A stretch of DNA of 64,000 nt from Harmonia axyridis. Lineage: Eukaryota > Arthropoda > Insecta > Coleoptera > Coccinellidae. The stretch covers positions 61,212,352 through 61,276,351 of the forward strand of contig NC_059503.1 of the NCBI RefSeq assembly GCF_914767665.1. Reading direction: 5' to 3'. The translations under genes and the position numbers were made by a program. Below are positions 50,736 through 62,402 of this stretch, in pieces. Position 1 is the stretch's first letter, and the number at the start of each line of letters is the position of its first letter. Below the pieces are notes generated by a model. It saw only the letters and a program-made list of their open reading frames with translations, made no database searches and was not told the origin of the DNA.

Positions 50736-53329
50736 GTCGAAAAATTTTCTCGAATTTTCTCGAATTTTCCTTACCCCGGACCTTAAAAAATTGTAAAAAA
50801 TTAAAAGTTCCTTCTTGGTAATAATATACCTCTTTTTCTATTGATCTGGTCATGTAGATCACGAAAGTTTTTATTTGAGGAGTCTGCGACGAATACTTTA
50901 GGAGATATAACGATTTTTATAGAGATTGAATTTTCTCGAATTTTCCTTACCCCGGACCTTGAAAAATTGTAAAAAATTAAGAGATCTTTCTTGGTAATAA
51001 AATACCTCTTTTTTTATTGATCTGTTCACGTAGATCACGAAAGTTTTTATTTGAGGAGTCTGCGACGAATAGTTTAGGAGATATAACGATTTTTATAGAG
51101 AGATTGAATTTTCTCGAATTTTCCTTACCCCGGACCTTGAAAAATTGTAAAAAATTAAAAGTTCCTTCTTGGTAATAATATACCTCTTTTTCTATTGATC
51201 TGGTCATGTAGATCACGAAAGTTTTTATTTGAGGAGTCTGCGACGAATAGTTTAGGAGATATAACGATTTTTATAGAGAGATTGAATTTTCTCGAATTTT
51301 CCTTACCTCGGACCTTGAAAAATTGTAAAAAATTAAAAGATCTTTCTTGGTAATAAAATACCTCTTTTTCTATTGATCTGTTCACGTAGATCACGAAAGT
51401 TTTTATTTGAGGGGTCTGCGACGAATAGTTTAGGAGATATAACGATTTTTATAGAGAGATTGAATTTTCTCGAATTTTCCTTACCCCGGACCTTGAAAAA
51501 TTGTAAAAAATTAAAAGATCTTTCTTGGTAATAAAATACCTCTTTTTCTATTGATCTGTTCACGTAGATCACGAAAGTTTTTATTTGAGGGGTCTGCGAC
51601 GAATAGTTTAGGAGATATAACGATTTTTGTAGAGAGATTGAATTTTCTCGAATTTTCCTTACCCCGGACCTTAAAAAATTGTAAAAAATTAAAAGTTCCT
51701 TCTTGGTAATAATATAACTCTTTTTCTATTGATCTGGTCATGTAGATCACGAAAGTTTTTATTTGAGGAGTCTGCGACGAATAGTTTAGGAGATATAACG
51801 ATTTTTATAGAGAGATTGAATTTTCTCGAATTTTCCTTACCCCGGACCTTGAAAAATTGTAAAAAATTAAAAGATCTTTCTTGGTAATAAAATACCTCTT
51901 TTTCTATTGATCTGGTCATGTAGATCACGAAAGTTTTTATATGAGGGGTCTGCGACGAATAGTTTAGGAGATATAACGATTTTTATAGAGAGATTGAATT
52001 TTCTCGAATTTTCCTCACCCCAGACCTTGAAAAATTGTAAAAAATTAAAAGATCTTTCTTGGTAATAAAATACGTCTTTTTCTATTGATCTGTTCACGTA
52101 GATCACGAAAGTTTTTATTTGAGGGGTCTGCGACGAATAGTTTAGGAGATATAACGATTTTTGTAGAGAGATTGAATTTTCTCGAATTTTCCTTACCCCG
52201 GACCTTAAAAAATTGTAAAAAATTAAAAGTTCCTTCTTGGTAATAATATACCTCTTTTTCTATTGATCTGGTCATGTAGATCACGAAAGTTTTTATTTGA
52301 GGGGTCTGCGACGAATAGTTTAGGAGATATAACGATTTTTATGGAGAGATTGAATTTTCTCGAATTTTCCTTACCCCGGACCTTGAAAAATTGTAAAAAA
52401 TCAAAAGATCTTTCTTGGTAATAAAATACCTCTTTTTCTATTGATCTGTTCACGTAGATCACGAAAGTTTTTATTTGAGGGGTCTGCGACGAATAGTTTA
52501 GGAGATATAACGATTTTTGTAGAGAGATTGAATTTTCTCGAATTTTCCTTACCCCGGACCTTAAAAAATTGTAAAAATTAAAAGTTCCTTCTTGGTAATA
52601 ATATACCTCTTTTTCTATTGATCTGGTCATGTAGATCACGAAAGTTTTTATTTGAGGAGTCTGCGACGAATAGTTTAGGAGATATAACGATTTTTATAGA
52701 AAGATTGAATTTTCTCGAATTTTCCTTACCCCGGACCTTGAAAAATTGTAAAAAATTAAAAGAACTTTCTTGGTAATAAAATACCCCTTTTTCTATTGAT
52801 CTGGTCATGTAGATCACGAAAGTTTTTATATGAGGGGTCTGCGACGAATAGTTTAGGAGATATAACGATTTTTATAGAGAGATTGAATTTTCTCGAATTT
52901 TCCTTACCCCGGACCTTGAAAAATTGTAAAAAATTAAAAGATCTTTCTTGGTAATAAAATACCTCTTTTTCTATTGATCTGTTCACGTAGATCACGAAAG
53001 TTTTTATTTGAGGGGTCTGCGACGAATAGTTTAGGAGATATAACGATTTTTGTAGAGAGATTGAATTTTCTCGAATTTTCCTTACCCCGGACCTTAAAAA
53101 ATTGTAAAAAATTAAAAGATCTTTCTTGGTAATAAAATACCTCTTTTTCTATTGATCTGTTCACGTAGATCACGAAAGTTTTTATTTGAGGGGTCTGCGA
53201 CAAATAGTTTAGGAGATATAACGATTTTTGTAGAGAGATTGAATTTTCTCGAATTTTCCTTACCCCGGACCTTAAAAAATTGTAAAAAATTAAAAGTTCC
53301 TTCTTGGTGATAATATACCTCTTTTTCTA
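50736..53329. repeat. Short-unit run, 14 units
   Basis: This is a class I run copying 32750-35334. TACGTCTTTTTC near 52072, TTTATGGAGAG near 52338 and a 1-bp-short TTGTAAAAATTAAAAG near 52571 link it to 57.1-59.7 kb. GACAAATAG near 53199 marks a unit absent from the counterpart at 59.6 kb. Confidence 0.92.
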
Positions 53330-53873
53330 TTGATCTGTTCACGTAGATCACGAAAGTTTTTATATGAGGGGTCTGCGACGAATAGTTTAGGAGATATAAC
53401 GATTTTTATAGAGAGATTGAATTTTTACGGTTTTTTCCAAAAATTTCGACTTCAAATTTCTCCTAAACTATGGGGACTACGGAAAATCGGTAAGCAGAGT
53501 TGGTATTGGCAGTTCATGATTATTCGAATTCCACTCACGAATGACAATATTTGAGTCGAAGAATTTTCTCGAATTTTCCTTACCTCGGACCTTAAAAAAT
53601 TTTAAAAATTAAAAGTTCCTTCTTGGTAATAATATACCTCTTTTTCTATTGATCTGGTCACGTAGATCACGAAAGTTTTTATTTGAGGGGTTTGCGACGA
53701 ATAGTTTAGGAGATATAACGATTTTTGTAGAGAGATTGAATTTTTACGGTTTTTTCCAAAAATTTCGAATTAAAATTTCTCCTAAACTATGGGGACTACG
53801 GAAAATCGGTAAGCAGAGTTGGTATTGGCAGTTCATGGTTATTCGAATCCCACTCTCGCCTGACAATATTTGA
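53330..53873. repeat. Long-unit pair A-B, spacing 319 bp
   Basis: The joint reads AAATTTTAAAAATTAAAAG, one base short. B at 53649-53873 reads TTCGAATTAAAATTTC, losing its GAATTC. Both changes recur at 59785-60328. Confidence 0.92.
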
Positions 53874-55402
53874 GTCGAAAAATTTTCTCGAATTTTCTCG
53901 AATTTTCCTTACCCCGGACCTTAAAAAATTGTAAAAAATTAAAAGTTCCTTCTTGGTAATAATATACCTCTTTTTCTATTGATCTGGTCATGTAGATCAC
54001 GAAAGTTTTTATTTGAGGAGTCTGCGACGAATAGTTTAGGAGATATAACGTCTTTTATAGAGAGATTGAATTTTCTCGAATTTTCCTTACCCCGGACCTT
54101 GAAAAATTGTAAAAAATTGAAAGATCTTTCTTGGTAATAAAATACCTCTTTTTCTATTGATCTGTTCACGTAGATCACGAAAGTTTTTATTTGAGGAGTC
54201 TGCGACGAATAGTTTAGGAGATATAACGATTTTTATAGAGAGATTGAATTTTCTCGAATTTTCCTTACCCCGGACCTTGAAAAATTGTAAAAAATTAAAA
54301 ATTCCTTCTTGGTAATAATATACCTCTTTTTCTATTGATCTGGTCATGTAGATCACGAAAGTTTTTATTTGAGGAGTCTGCGACGAATAGTTTAGGAGAT
54401 ATAACGATTTTTTTAGAGAGATTGAATTTTCTCGAATTTTCCTTACCCCGGACCTTGAAAAATTGTAAAAAATTAAAAGATCTTTCTTGGTAATAAAATA
54501 CCTCTTTTTCTATTGATCTGTTCACGTAGATCACGAAAGTTTTTATTTGAGGGGTCTGCGACGAATAGTTTAGGAGATATAACGATTTTTGTAGAGAGAT
54601 TGAATTTTCTCGAATTTTCCTTACCCCGGACCTTAAAAAATTGTAAAAAATTAAGAGTTCCTTCTTGGTAATAATATACCTCTTTTTCTATTGATCTGGT
54701 CATGTAGATCACGAAAGTTTTTATTTGAGGGGTCTGCGACGAATAGTTTAGGAGATATAACGATTTTTGTAGAGAGATTGAATTTTCTCGAATTTTCCTT
54801 ATCCCGGACCTTAAAAAATTGTAAAAAATTAAAAGTTCCTTCTTGGTAATAATATACCTCTTTTTCTATTGATCTGGTCATGTAGATCACGAAAGTTTTT
54901 ATTTGAGGAGTCTGCGACGAATAGTTTAGGAGATATAACGATTTTTATAGAGAGATTGAATTTTCTCGAATTTTCCTTACCCCGGACCTTGAAAAATTGT
55001 AAAAAATTAAAAGATCTTTCTTGGTAATAAAATACCCCTTTTTCTATTGATCTGGTCATGTAGATCACGAAAGTTTTTATATGAGGGGTCTGCGACGAAT
55101 AGTTTAGGAGATATAAAGATTTTTATAGAGAGATTGAATTTTCTCGAATTTTCCTTACCCCGGACCTTGAAAAATTGTAAAAAATTAAAAGATCTTTCTT
55201 GGTAATAAAATACCTCTTTTTCTATTGATCTGTTCACGTAGATCACGAAAGTTTTTATTTGAGGGGTCTGCGACAAATAGTTTAGGAGATATAACGATTT
55301 TTGTAGAGAGATTGAATTTTCTCGAATTTTCCTTACCCCGGACCTTAAAAAATTGTAAAAAATTAAAAGTTCCTTCTTGGTGATAATATACCTCTTTTTC
55401 TA
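53874..55402. repeat. Short-unit run, 8 units
   Basis: This is a class II run with ATAACGTCTTTT near 54046 and CGATTTTTTTAGAG near 54405. It is duplicated at 60329-61857. Confidence 0.92.
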
Positions 55403-55947
55403 TTGATCTGTTCACGTAGATCACGAAAGTTTTTATATGAGGGGTCTGCGACGAATAGTTTAGGAGATATAACGATTTTTATAGAGAGATTGAATTTTTA
55501 CGGTTTTTTCCAAAAATTTCGACTTCAAATTTCTCCTAAACTATGGGGACTACGGAAAATCGGTAAGCAGAGTTGGTATTGGCAGTTCATGATTATTCGA
55601 ATTCCACTCACGAATGACAATATTTGAGTCGAAGAATTTTCTCGAATTTTCCTTACCCCGGACCTTAAAAAATTGTAAAAAATTAAAAGTTCCTTCTTGG
55701 TAATAATATACCTCTTTTTCTATTGATCTGGTCACGTAGATCACGAAAGTTTTTATTTGAGGGGTTTGCGACGAATAGTTTAGGAGATATAACGATTTTT
55801 GTAGAGAGATTGAATTTTTACGGTTTTTTCCAAAAATTTCGAATTCAAATTTCTCCTAAACTATGGGGACTACGGAAAATCGGTAAGCAGAGTTGGTATT
55901 GGCGGTTCATGGTTATTCGAATCCCACTCTCGCCTGACAATATTTGA
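55403..55947. repeat. Long-unit pair A-B, spacing 320 bp
   Basis: B at 55723-55947 has GGCGGTTCATGG near 55902. The pair is otherwise the majority form and is duplicated at 61858-62402. Confidence 0.92.
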
Positions 55948-58900
55948 GTCGAAAAATTTTCTCGAATTTTCTCGAATTTTCCTTACCCCGGACCTTAAAA
56001 AATTGTAAAAAATTAAAAGTTCCTTCTTGGTAATAATATACCTCTTTTTCTATTGATCTGGTCATGTAGATCACGAAAGTTTTTATTTGAGGAGTCTGCG
56101 ACGAATAGTTTAGGAGATATAACGATTTTTATAGAGATTGAATTTTCTCGAATTTTCCTTACCCCGGACCTTGAAAAATTGTAAAAAATTAAAAGATCTT
56201 TCTTGGTAATAAAATACCTCTTTTTCTATTGATCTGTTCACGTAGATCACGAAAGTTTTTATTTGAAGGGTCTGCGACGAATAGTTTAGGAGATATAACG
56301 ATTTTTGTAGAGAGATTGAATTTTCTCGAATTTTCCTAACCCCGGACCTTAAAAAATTGTAAAAAATTAAAAGTTCCTTCTTGGTAATAATATACCTCTT
56401 TTTCTATTGATCTGGTCATGTAGATCACGAAAGTTTTTATTTGAGGGGTCTGCGACGAATAGTTTAGGAGATATAACGATTTTTATAGAGATTGAATTTT
56501 CTCGAATTTTCCTTACCCCGGACCTTGAAAAATTGTAAAAAATTAAAAGATCTTTCTTGGTAATAAAACACCTCTTTTTCTATTGATCTGTTCACGTAGA
56601 TCACGAAAGTTTTTATTTGAGGGGTCTGCGACGAATAGTTTAGGAGATATAACGATTTTTGTAGAGAGATTGAATTTTCTCGAATTTTCCTAACCCCGGA
56701 CCTTAAAAAATTGTAAAAAATTAAAAGTTCCTTCTTGGTAATAATATACCTCTTTTTCTATTGATCTGGTCATGTAGATCACGAAAGTTTTTATTTGAGG
56801 GGTCTGCGACGAATAGTTTAGGAGATATAACGATTTTTGTAGAGAGATTGAATTTTCTCGAATTTTCCTAACCCCGGACCTTAAAAAATTGTAAAAAATT
56901 AAAAGTTCCTTCTTGGTAATAATATAACTCTTTTTCTATTGATCTGGTCATGTAGATCACGAAAGTTTTTATTTGAGGAGTCTGCGACGAATAGTTTAGG
57001 AGATATAACGATTTTTATAGAGAGATTGAATTTTCTCGAATTTTCCTTACCCCGGACCTTGAAAAATTGTGAAAAATTAAAAGATCTTTCTTGGTAATAA
57101 AATACCTCTTTTTCTATTGATCTGGTCATGTAGATCACGAAAGTTTTTATTTGAGGAGTCTGCGACGAATTGTTTAGGAGATATAACGATTTTTATAGAG
57201 AGATTGAATTTTCTCGAATTTTCCTTACCCCGGACCTTGAAAAATTGTAAAAAATTAAAAGATCTTTCTTGGTAATAAAATACCTCTTTTTCTATTGATC
57301 TGGTCATGTAGATCACGAAAGTTTTTATATGAGGGGTCTGCGACGAATAGTTTAGGAGATATAACGATTTTTATAGAGAGATTGAATTTTCTCGAATTTT
57401 CCTCACCCCAGACCTTGAAAAATTGTAAAAAATTAAAAGATCTTTCTTGGTAATAAAATACGTCTTTTTCTATTGATCTGTTCACGTAGATCACGAAAGT
57501 TTTTATTTGAGGGGTCTGCGACGAATAGTTTAGGAGATATAACGATTTTTGTAGAGAGATTGAATTTTCTCGAATTTTCCTTACCCCGGACCTTAAAAAA
57601 TTGTAAAAAATTAAAAGTTCCTTCTTGGTAATAATATACCTCTTTTTCTATTGATCTGGTCATGTAGATCACGAAAGTTTTTATTTGAGGAGTCTGCGAC
57701 GAATAGTTTAGGAGATATAACGATTTTTATGGAGAGATTGAATTTTCTCGAATTTTCCTTACCCCGGACCTTGAAAAATTGTAAAAAATCAAAAGATCTT
57801 TCTTGGTAATAAAATACCTCTTTTTCTATTGATCTGTTCACGTAGATCACGAAAGTTTTTATTTGAGGGGTCTGCGACGAATAGTTTAGGAGATATAACG
57901 ATTTTTGTAGAGAGATTGAATTTTCTCGAATTTTCCTTACCCCGGACCTTAAAAAATTGTAAAAATTAAAAGTTCCTTCTTGGTAATAATATACCTCTTT
58001 TTCTATTGATCTGGTCATGTAGATCACGAAAGTTTTTATTTGAGGAGTCTGCGACGAATAGTTTAGGAGATATAACGATTTTTATAGAAAGATTGAATTT
58101 TCTCGAATTTTCCTTACCCCGGACCTTGAAAAATTGTAAAAAATTAAAAGAACTTTCTTGGTAATAAAATACCCCTTTTTCTATTGATCTGGTCATGTAG
58201 ATCACGAAAGTTTTTATTTGAGGAGTCTGCGACGAATAGTTTAGGAGATATAACGATTTTTATAGAGAGATTGAATTTTCTCGAATTTTCCTTACCCCGG
58301 ACCTTGAAAAATTGTAAAAAATTAAAAGATCTTTCTTGGTAATAAAATACCTCTTTTTCTATTGATCTGGTCATGTAGATCACGAAAGTTTTTATTTGAG
58401 GAGTCTGCGACGAATTGTTTAGGAGATATAACGATTTTTATAGAGAGATTGAATTTTCTCGAATTTTCCTTACCCCGGACCTTGAAAAATTGTAAAAAAT
58501 TAAAAGATCTTTCTTGGTAATAAAATACCTCTTTTTCTATTGATCTGGTCATGTAGATCACGAAAGTTTTTATATGAGGGGTCTGCGACGAATAGTTTAG
58601 GAGATATAACGATTTTTATAGAGAGATTGAATTTTCTCGAATTTTCCTCACCCCAGACCTTGAAAAATTGTAAAAAATTAAAAGATCTTTCTTGGTAATA
58701 AAATACGTCTTTTTCTATTGATCTGTTCACGTAGATCACGAAAGTTTTTATTTGAGGGGTCTGCGACGAATAGTTTAGGAGATATAACGATTTTTGTAGA
58801 GAGATTGAATTTTCTCGAATTTTCCTTACCCCGGACCTTAAAAAATTGTAAAAAATTAAAAGTTCCTTCTTGGTAATAATATACCTCTTTTTCTATTGAT

Positions 58901-59784
58901 CTGGTCATGTAGATCACGAAAGTTTTTATTTGAGGAGTCTGCGACGAATAGTTTAGGAGATATAACGATTTTTATGGAGAGATTGAATTTTCTCGAATTT
59001 TCCTTACCCCGGACCTTGAAAAATTGTAAAAAATCAAAAGATCTTTCTTGGTAATAAAATACCTCTTTTTCTATTGATCTGTTCACGTAGATCACGAAAG
59101 TTTTTATTTGAGGGGTCTGCGACGAATAGTTTAGGAGATATAACGATTTTTGTAGAGAGATTGAATTTTCTCGAATTTTCCTTACCCCGGACCTTAAAAA
59201 ATTGTAAAAATTAAAAGTTCCTTCTTGGTAATAATATACCTCTTTTTCTATTGATCTGGTCATGTAGATCACGAAAGTTTTTATTTGAGGAGTCTGCGAC
59301 GAATAGTTTAGGAGATATAACGATTTTTATAGAAAGATTGAATTTTCTCGAATTTTCCTTACCCCGGACCTTGAAAAATTGTAAAAAATTAAAAGAACTT
59401 TCTTGGTAATAAAATACCCCTTTTTCTATTGATCTGGTCATGTAGATCACGAAAGTTTTTATATGAGGGGTCTGCGACGAATAGTTTAGGAGATATAACG
59501 ATTTTTATAGAGAGATTGAATTTTCTCGAATTTTCCTTACCCCGGACCTTGAAAAATTGTAAAAAATTAAAAGATCTTTCTTGGTAATAAAATACCTCTT
59601 TTTCTATTGATCTGTTCACGTAGATCACGAAAGTTTTTATTTGAGGGGTCTGCGACGAATAGTTTAGGAGATATAACGATTTTTGTAGAGAGATTGAATT
59701 TTCTCGAATTTTCCTTACCCCGGACCTTAAAAAATTGTAAAAAATTAAAAGTTCCTTCTTGGTGATAATATACCTTTTTTTCTA
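55948..59784. repeat. Longest short-unit run, 21 units
   Basis: The run begins like other class I runs, with units of 176 bp near 56135 and 56492, and TTCCTAACCCC. It then repeats a stretch related to 51.5-53.3 kb twice. The second half contains a tandem duplication of 1,245 bp. Confidence 0.9.
57100..59560. repeat. Tandem duplication, 1,245-bp period
   Basis: Units at 57077, 57255, 57433, 57611 and 57966 recur 1,245 bp later. The period is seven monomers minus one base, because each copy includes the 1-bp-short TTGTAAAAATTAAAAG joint (near 57960 and 59205). TACGTCTTTTTC and TTTATGGAGAG also occur once per copy. A related third copy lies at about 51.9-52.8 kb. Confidence 0.88.
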
Positions 59785-60328
59785 TTGATCTGTTCACGTA
59801 GATCACGAAAGTTTTTATATGAGGGGTCTGCGACGAATAGTTTAGGAGATATAACGATTTTTATAGAGAGATTGAATTTTTACGGTTTTTTCCAAAAATT
59901 TCGACTTCAAATTTCTCCTAAACTATGGGGACTACGGAAAATCGGTAAGCAGAGTTGGTATTGGCAGTTCATGATTATTCGAATTCCACTCACGAATGAC
60001 AATATTTGAGTCGAAGAATTTTCTCGAATTTTCCTTACCTCGGACCTTAAAAAATTTTAAAAATTAAAAGTTCCTTCTTGGTAATAATATACCTCTTTTT
60101 CTATTGATCTGGTCACGTAGATCACGAAAGTTTTTATTTGAGGGGTTTGCGACGAATAGTTTAGGAGATATAACGATTTTTGTAGAGAGATTGAATTTTT
60201 ACGGTTTTTTCCAAAAATTTCGAATTAAAATTTCTCCTAAACTATGGGGACTACGGAAAATCGGTAAGCAGAGTTGGTATTGGCAGTTCATGGTTATTCG
60301 AATCCCACTCTCGCCTGACAATATTTGA
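59785..60328. repeat. Long-unit pair A-B, duplicate of 53330
   Basis: This has the same 319-bp spacing and GAATTAAAATTTC change. It is preceded by ATACCTTTTTTTC, a private T near 59776. Confidence 0.92.
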
Positions 60329-61857
60329 GTCGAAAAATTTTCTCGAATTTTCTCGAATTTTCCTTACCCCGGACCTTAAAAAATTGTAAAAAATTAAAAG
60401 TTCCTTCTTGGTAATAATATACCTCTTTTTCTATTGATCTGGTCATGTAGATCACGAAAGTTTTTATTTGAGGAGTCTGCGACGAATAGTTTAGGAGATA
60501 TAACGTCTTTTATAGAGAGATTGAATTTTCTCGAATTTTCCTTACCCCGGACCTTGAAAAATTGTAAAAAATTGAAAGATCTTTCTTGGTAATAAAATAC
60601 CTCTTTTTCTATTGATCTGTTCACGTAGATCACGAAAGTTTTTATTTGAGGAGTCTGCGACGAATAGTTTAGGAGATATAACGATTTTTATAGAGAGATT
60701 GAATTTTCTCGAATTTTCCTTACCCCGGACCTTGAAAAATTGTAAAAAATTAAAAATTCCTTCTTGGTAATAATATACCTCTTTTTCTATTGATCTGGTC
60801 ATGTAGATCACGAAAGTTTTTATTTGAGGAGTCTGCGACGAATAGTTTAGGAGATATAACGATTTTTTTAGAGAGATTGAATTTTCTCGAATTTTCCTTA
60901 CCCCGGACCTTGAAAAATTGTAAAAAATTAAAAGATCTTTCTTGGTAATAAAATACCTCTTTTTCTATTGATCTGTTCACGTAGATCACGAAAGTTTTTA
61001 TTTGAGGGGTCTGCGACGAATAGTTTAGGAGATATAACGATTTTTGTAGAGAGATTGAATTTTCTCGAATTTTCCTTACCCCGGACCTTAAAAAATTGTA
61101 AAAAATTAAGAGTTCCTTCTTGGTAATAATATACCTCTTTTTCTATTGATCTGGTCATGTAGATCACGAAAGTTTTTATTTGAGGGGTCTGCGACGAATA
61201 GTTTAGGAGATATAACGATTTTTGTAGAGAGATTGAATTTTCTCGAATTTTCCTTATCCCGGACCTTAAAAAATTGTAAAAAATTAAAAGTTCCTTCTTG
61301 GTAATAATATACCTCTTTTTCTATTGATCTGGTCATGTAGATCACGAAAGTTTTTATTTGAGGAGTCTGCGACGAATAGTTTAGGAGATATAACGATTTT
61401 TATAGAGAGATTGAATTTTCTCGAATTTTCCTTACCCCGGACCTTGAAAAATTGTAAAAAATTAAAAGATCTTTCTTGGTAATAAAATACCCCTTTTTCT
61501 ATTGATCTGGTCATGTAGATCACGAAAGTTTTTATATGAGGGGTCTGCGACGAATAGTTTAGGAGATATAAAGATTTTTATAGAGAGATTGAATTTTCTC
61601 GAATTTTCCTTACCCCGGACCTTGAAAAATTGTAAAAAATTAAAAGATCTTTCTTGGTAATAAAATACCTCTTTTTCTATTGATCTGTTCACGTAGATCA
61701 CGAAAGTTTTTATTTGAGGGGTCTGCGACAAATAGTTTAGGAGATATAACGATTTTTGTAGAGAGATTGAATTTTCTCGAATTTTCCTTACCCCGGACCT
61801 TAAAAAATTGTAAAAAATTAAAAGTTCCTTCTTGGTGATAATATACCTCTTTTTCTA
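60329..61857. repeat. Short-unit run, 8 units, duplicate
   Basis: This is the 6,455-bp copy of 53874-55402, keeping ATAACGTCTTTT and CGATTTTTTTAGAG. Confidence 0.92.
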
Positions 61858-62402
61858 TTGATCTGTTCACGTAGATCACGAAAGTTTTTATATGAGGGGT
61901 CTGCGACGAATAGTTTAGGAGATATAACGATTTTTATAGAGAGATTGAATTTTTACGGTTTTTTCCAAAAATTTCGACTTCAAATTTCTCCTAAACTATG
62001 GGGACTACGGAAAATCGGTAAGCAGAGTTGGTATTGGCAGTTCATGATTATTCGAATTCCACTCACGAATGACAATATTTGAGTCGAAGAATTTTCTCGA
62101 ATTTTCCTTACCCCGGACCTTAAAAAATTGTAAAAAATTAAAAGTTCCTTCTTGGTAATAATATACCTCTTTTTCTATTGATCTGGTCACGTAGATCACG
62201 AAAGTTTTTATTTGAGGGGTTTGCGACGAATAGTTTAGGAGATATAACGATTTTTGTAGAGAGATTGAATTTTTACGGTTTATTCCAAAAATTTCGAATT
62301 CAAATTTCTCCTAAACTATGGGGACTACGGAAAATCGGTAAGCAGAGTTGGTATTGGCAGTTCATGGTTATTCGAATCCCACTCTCGCCTGACAATATTT
62401 GA
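61858..62402. repeat. Long-unit pair A-B, duplicate of 55403
   Basis: B at 62178-62402 has CGGTTTATTCC near 62277 and lacks the GGCGGTTC change of the other copy. Confidence 0.92.

Noticed and set aside
52223..52639. Reading frames of 138 codons here and at 57611 and 58856
   Set aside because: They are fusions of two monomer frames made possible by the one-base-short joint and a local substitution, and are part of the duplicated segment. They are not a distinct protein.
389..62402. Plus-strand reading frames of 74 codons in long units
   Set aside because: They start at TTG within the dyad and end at the TGA of ATATTTGA in the insert. They recur because the long unit recurs, and indels in some copies (24060, 42705, 31470) show no sign of frame preservation.
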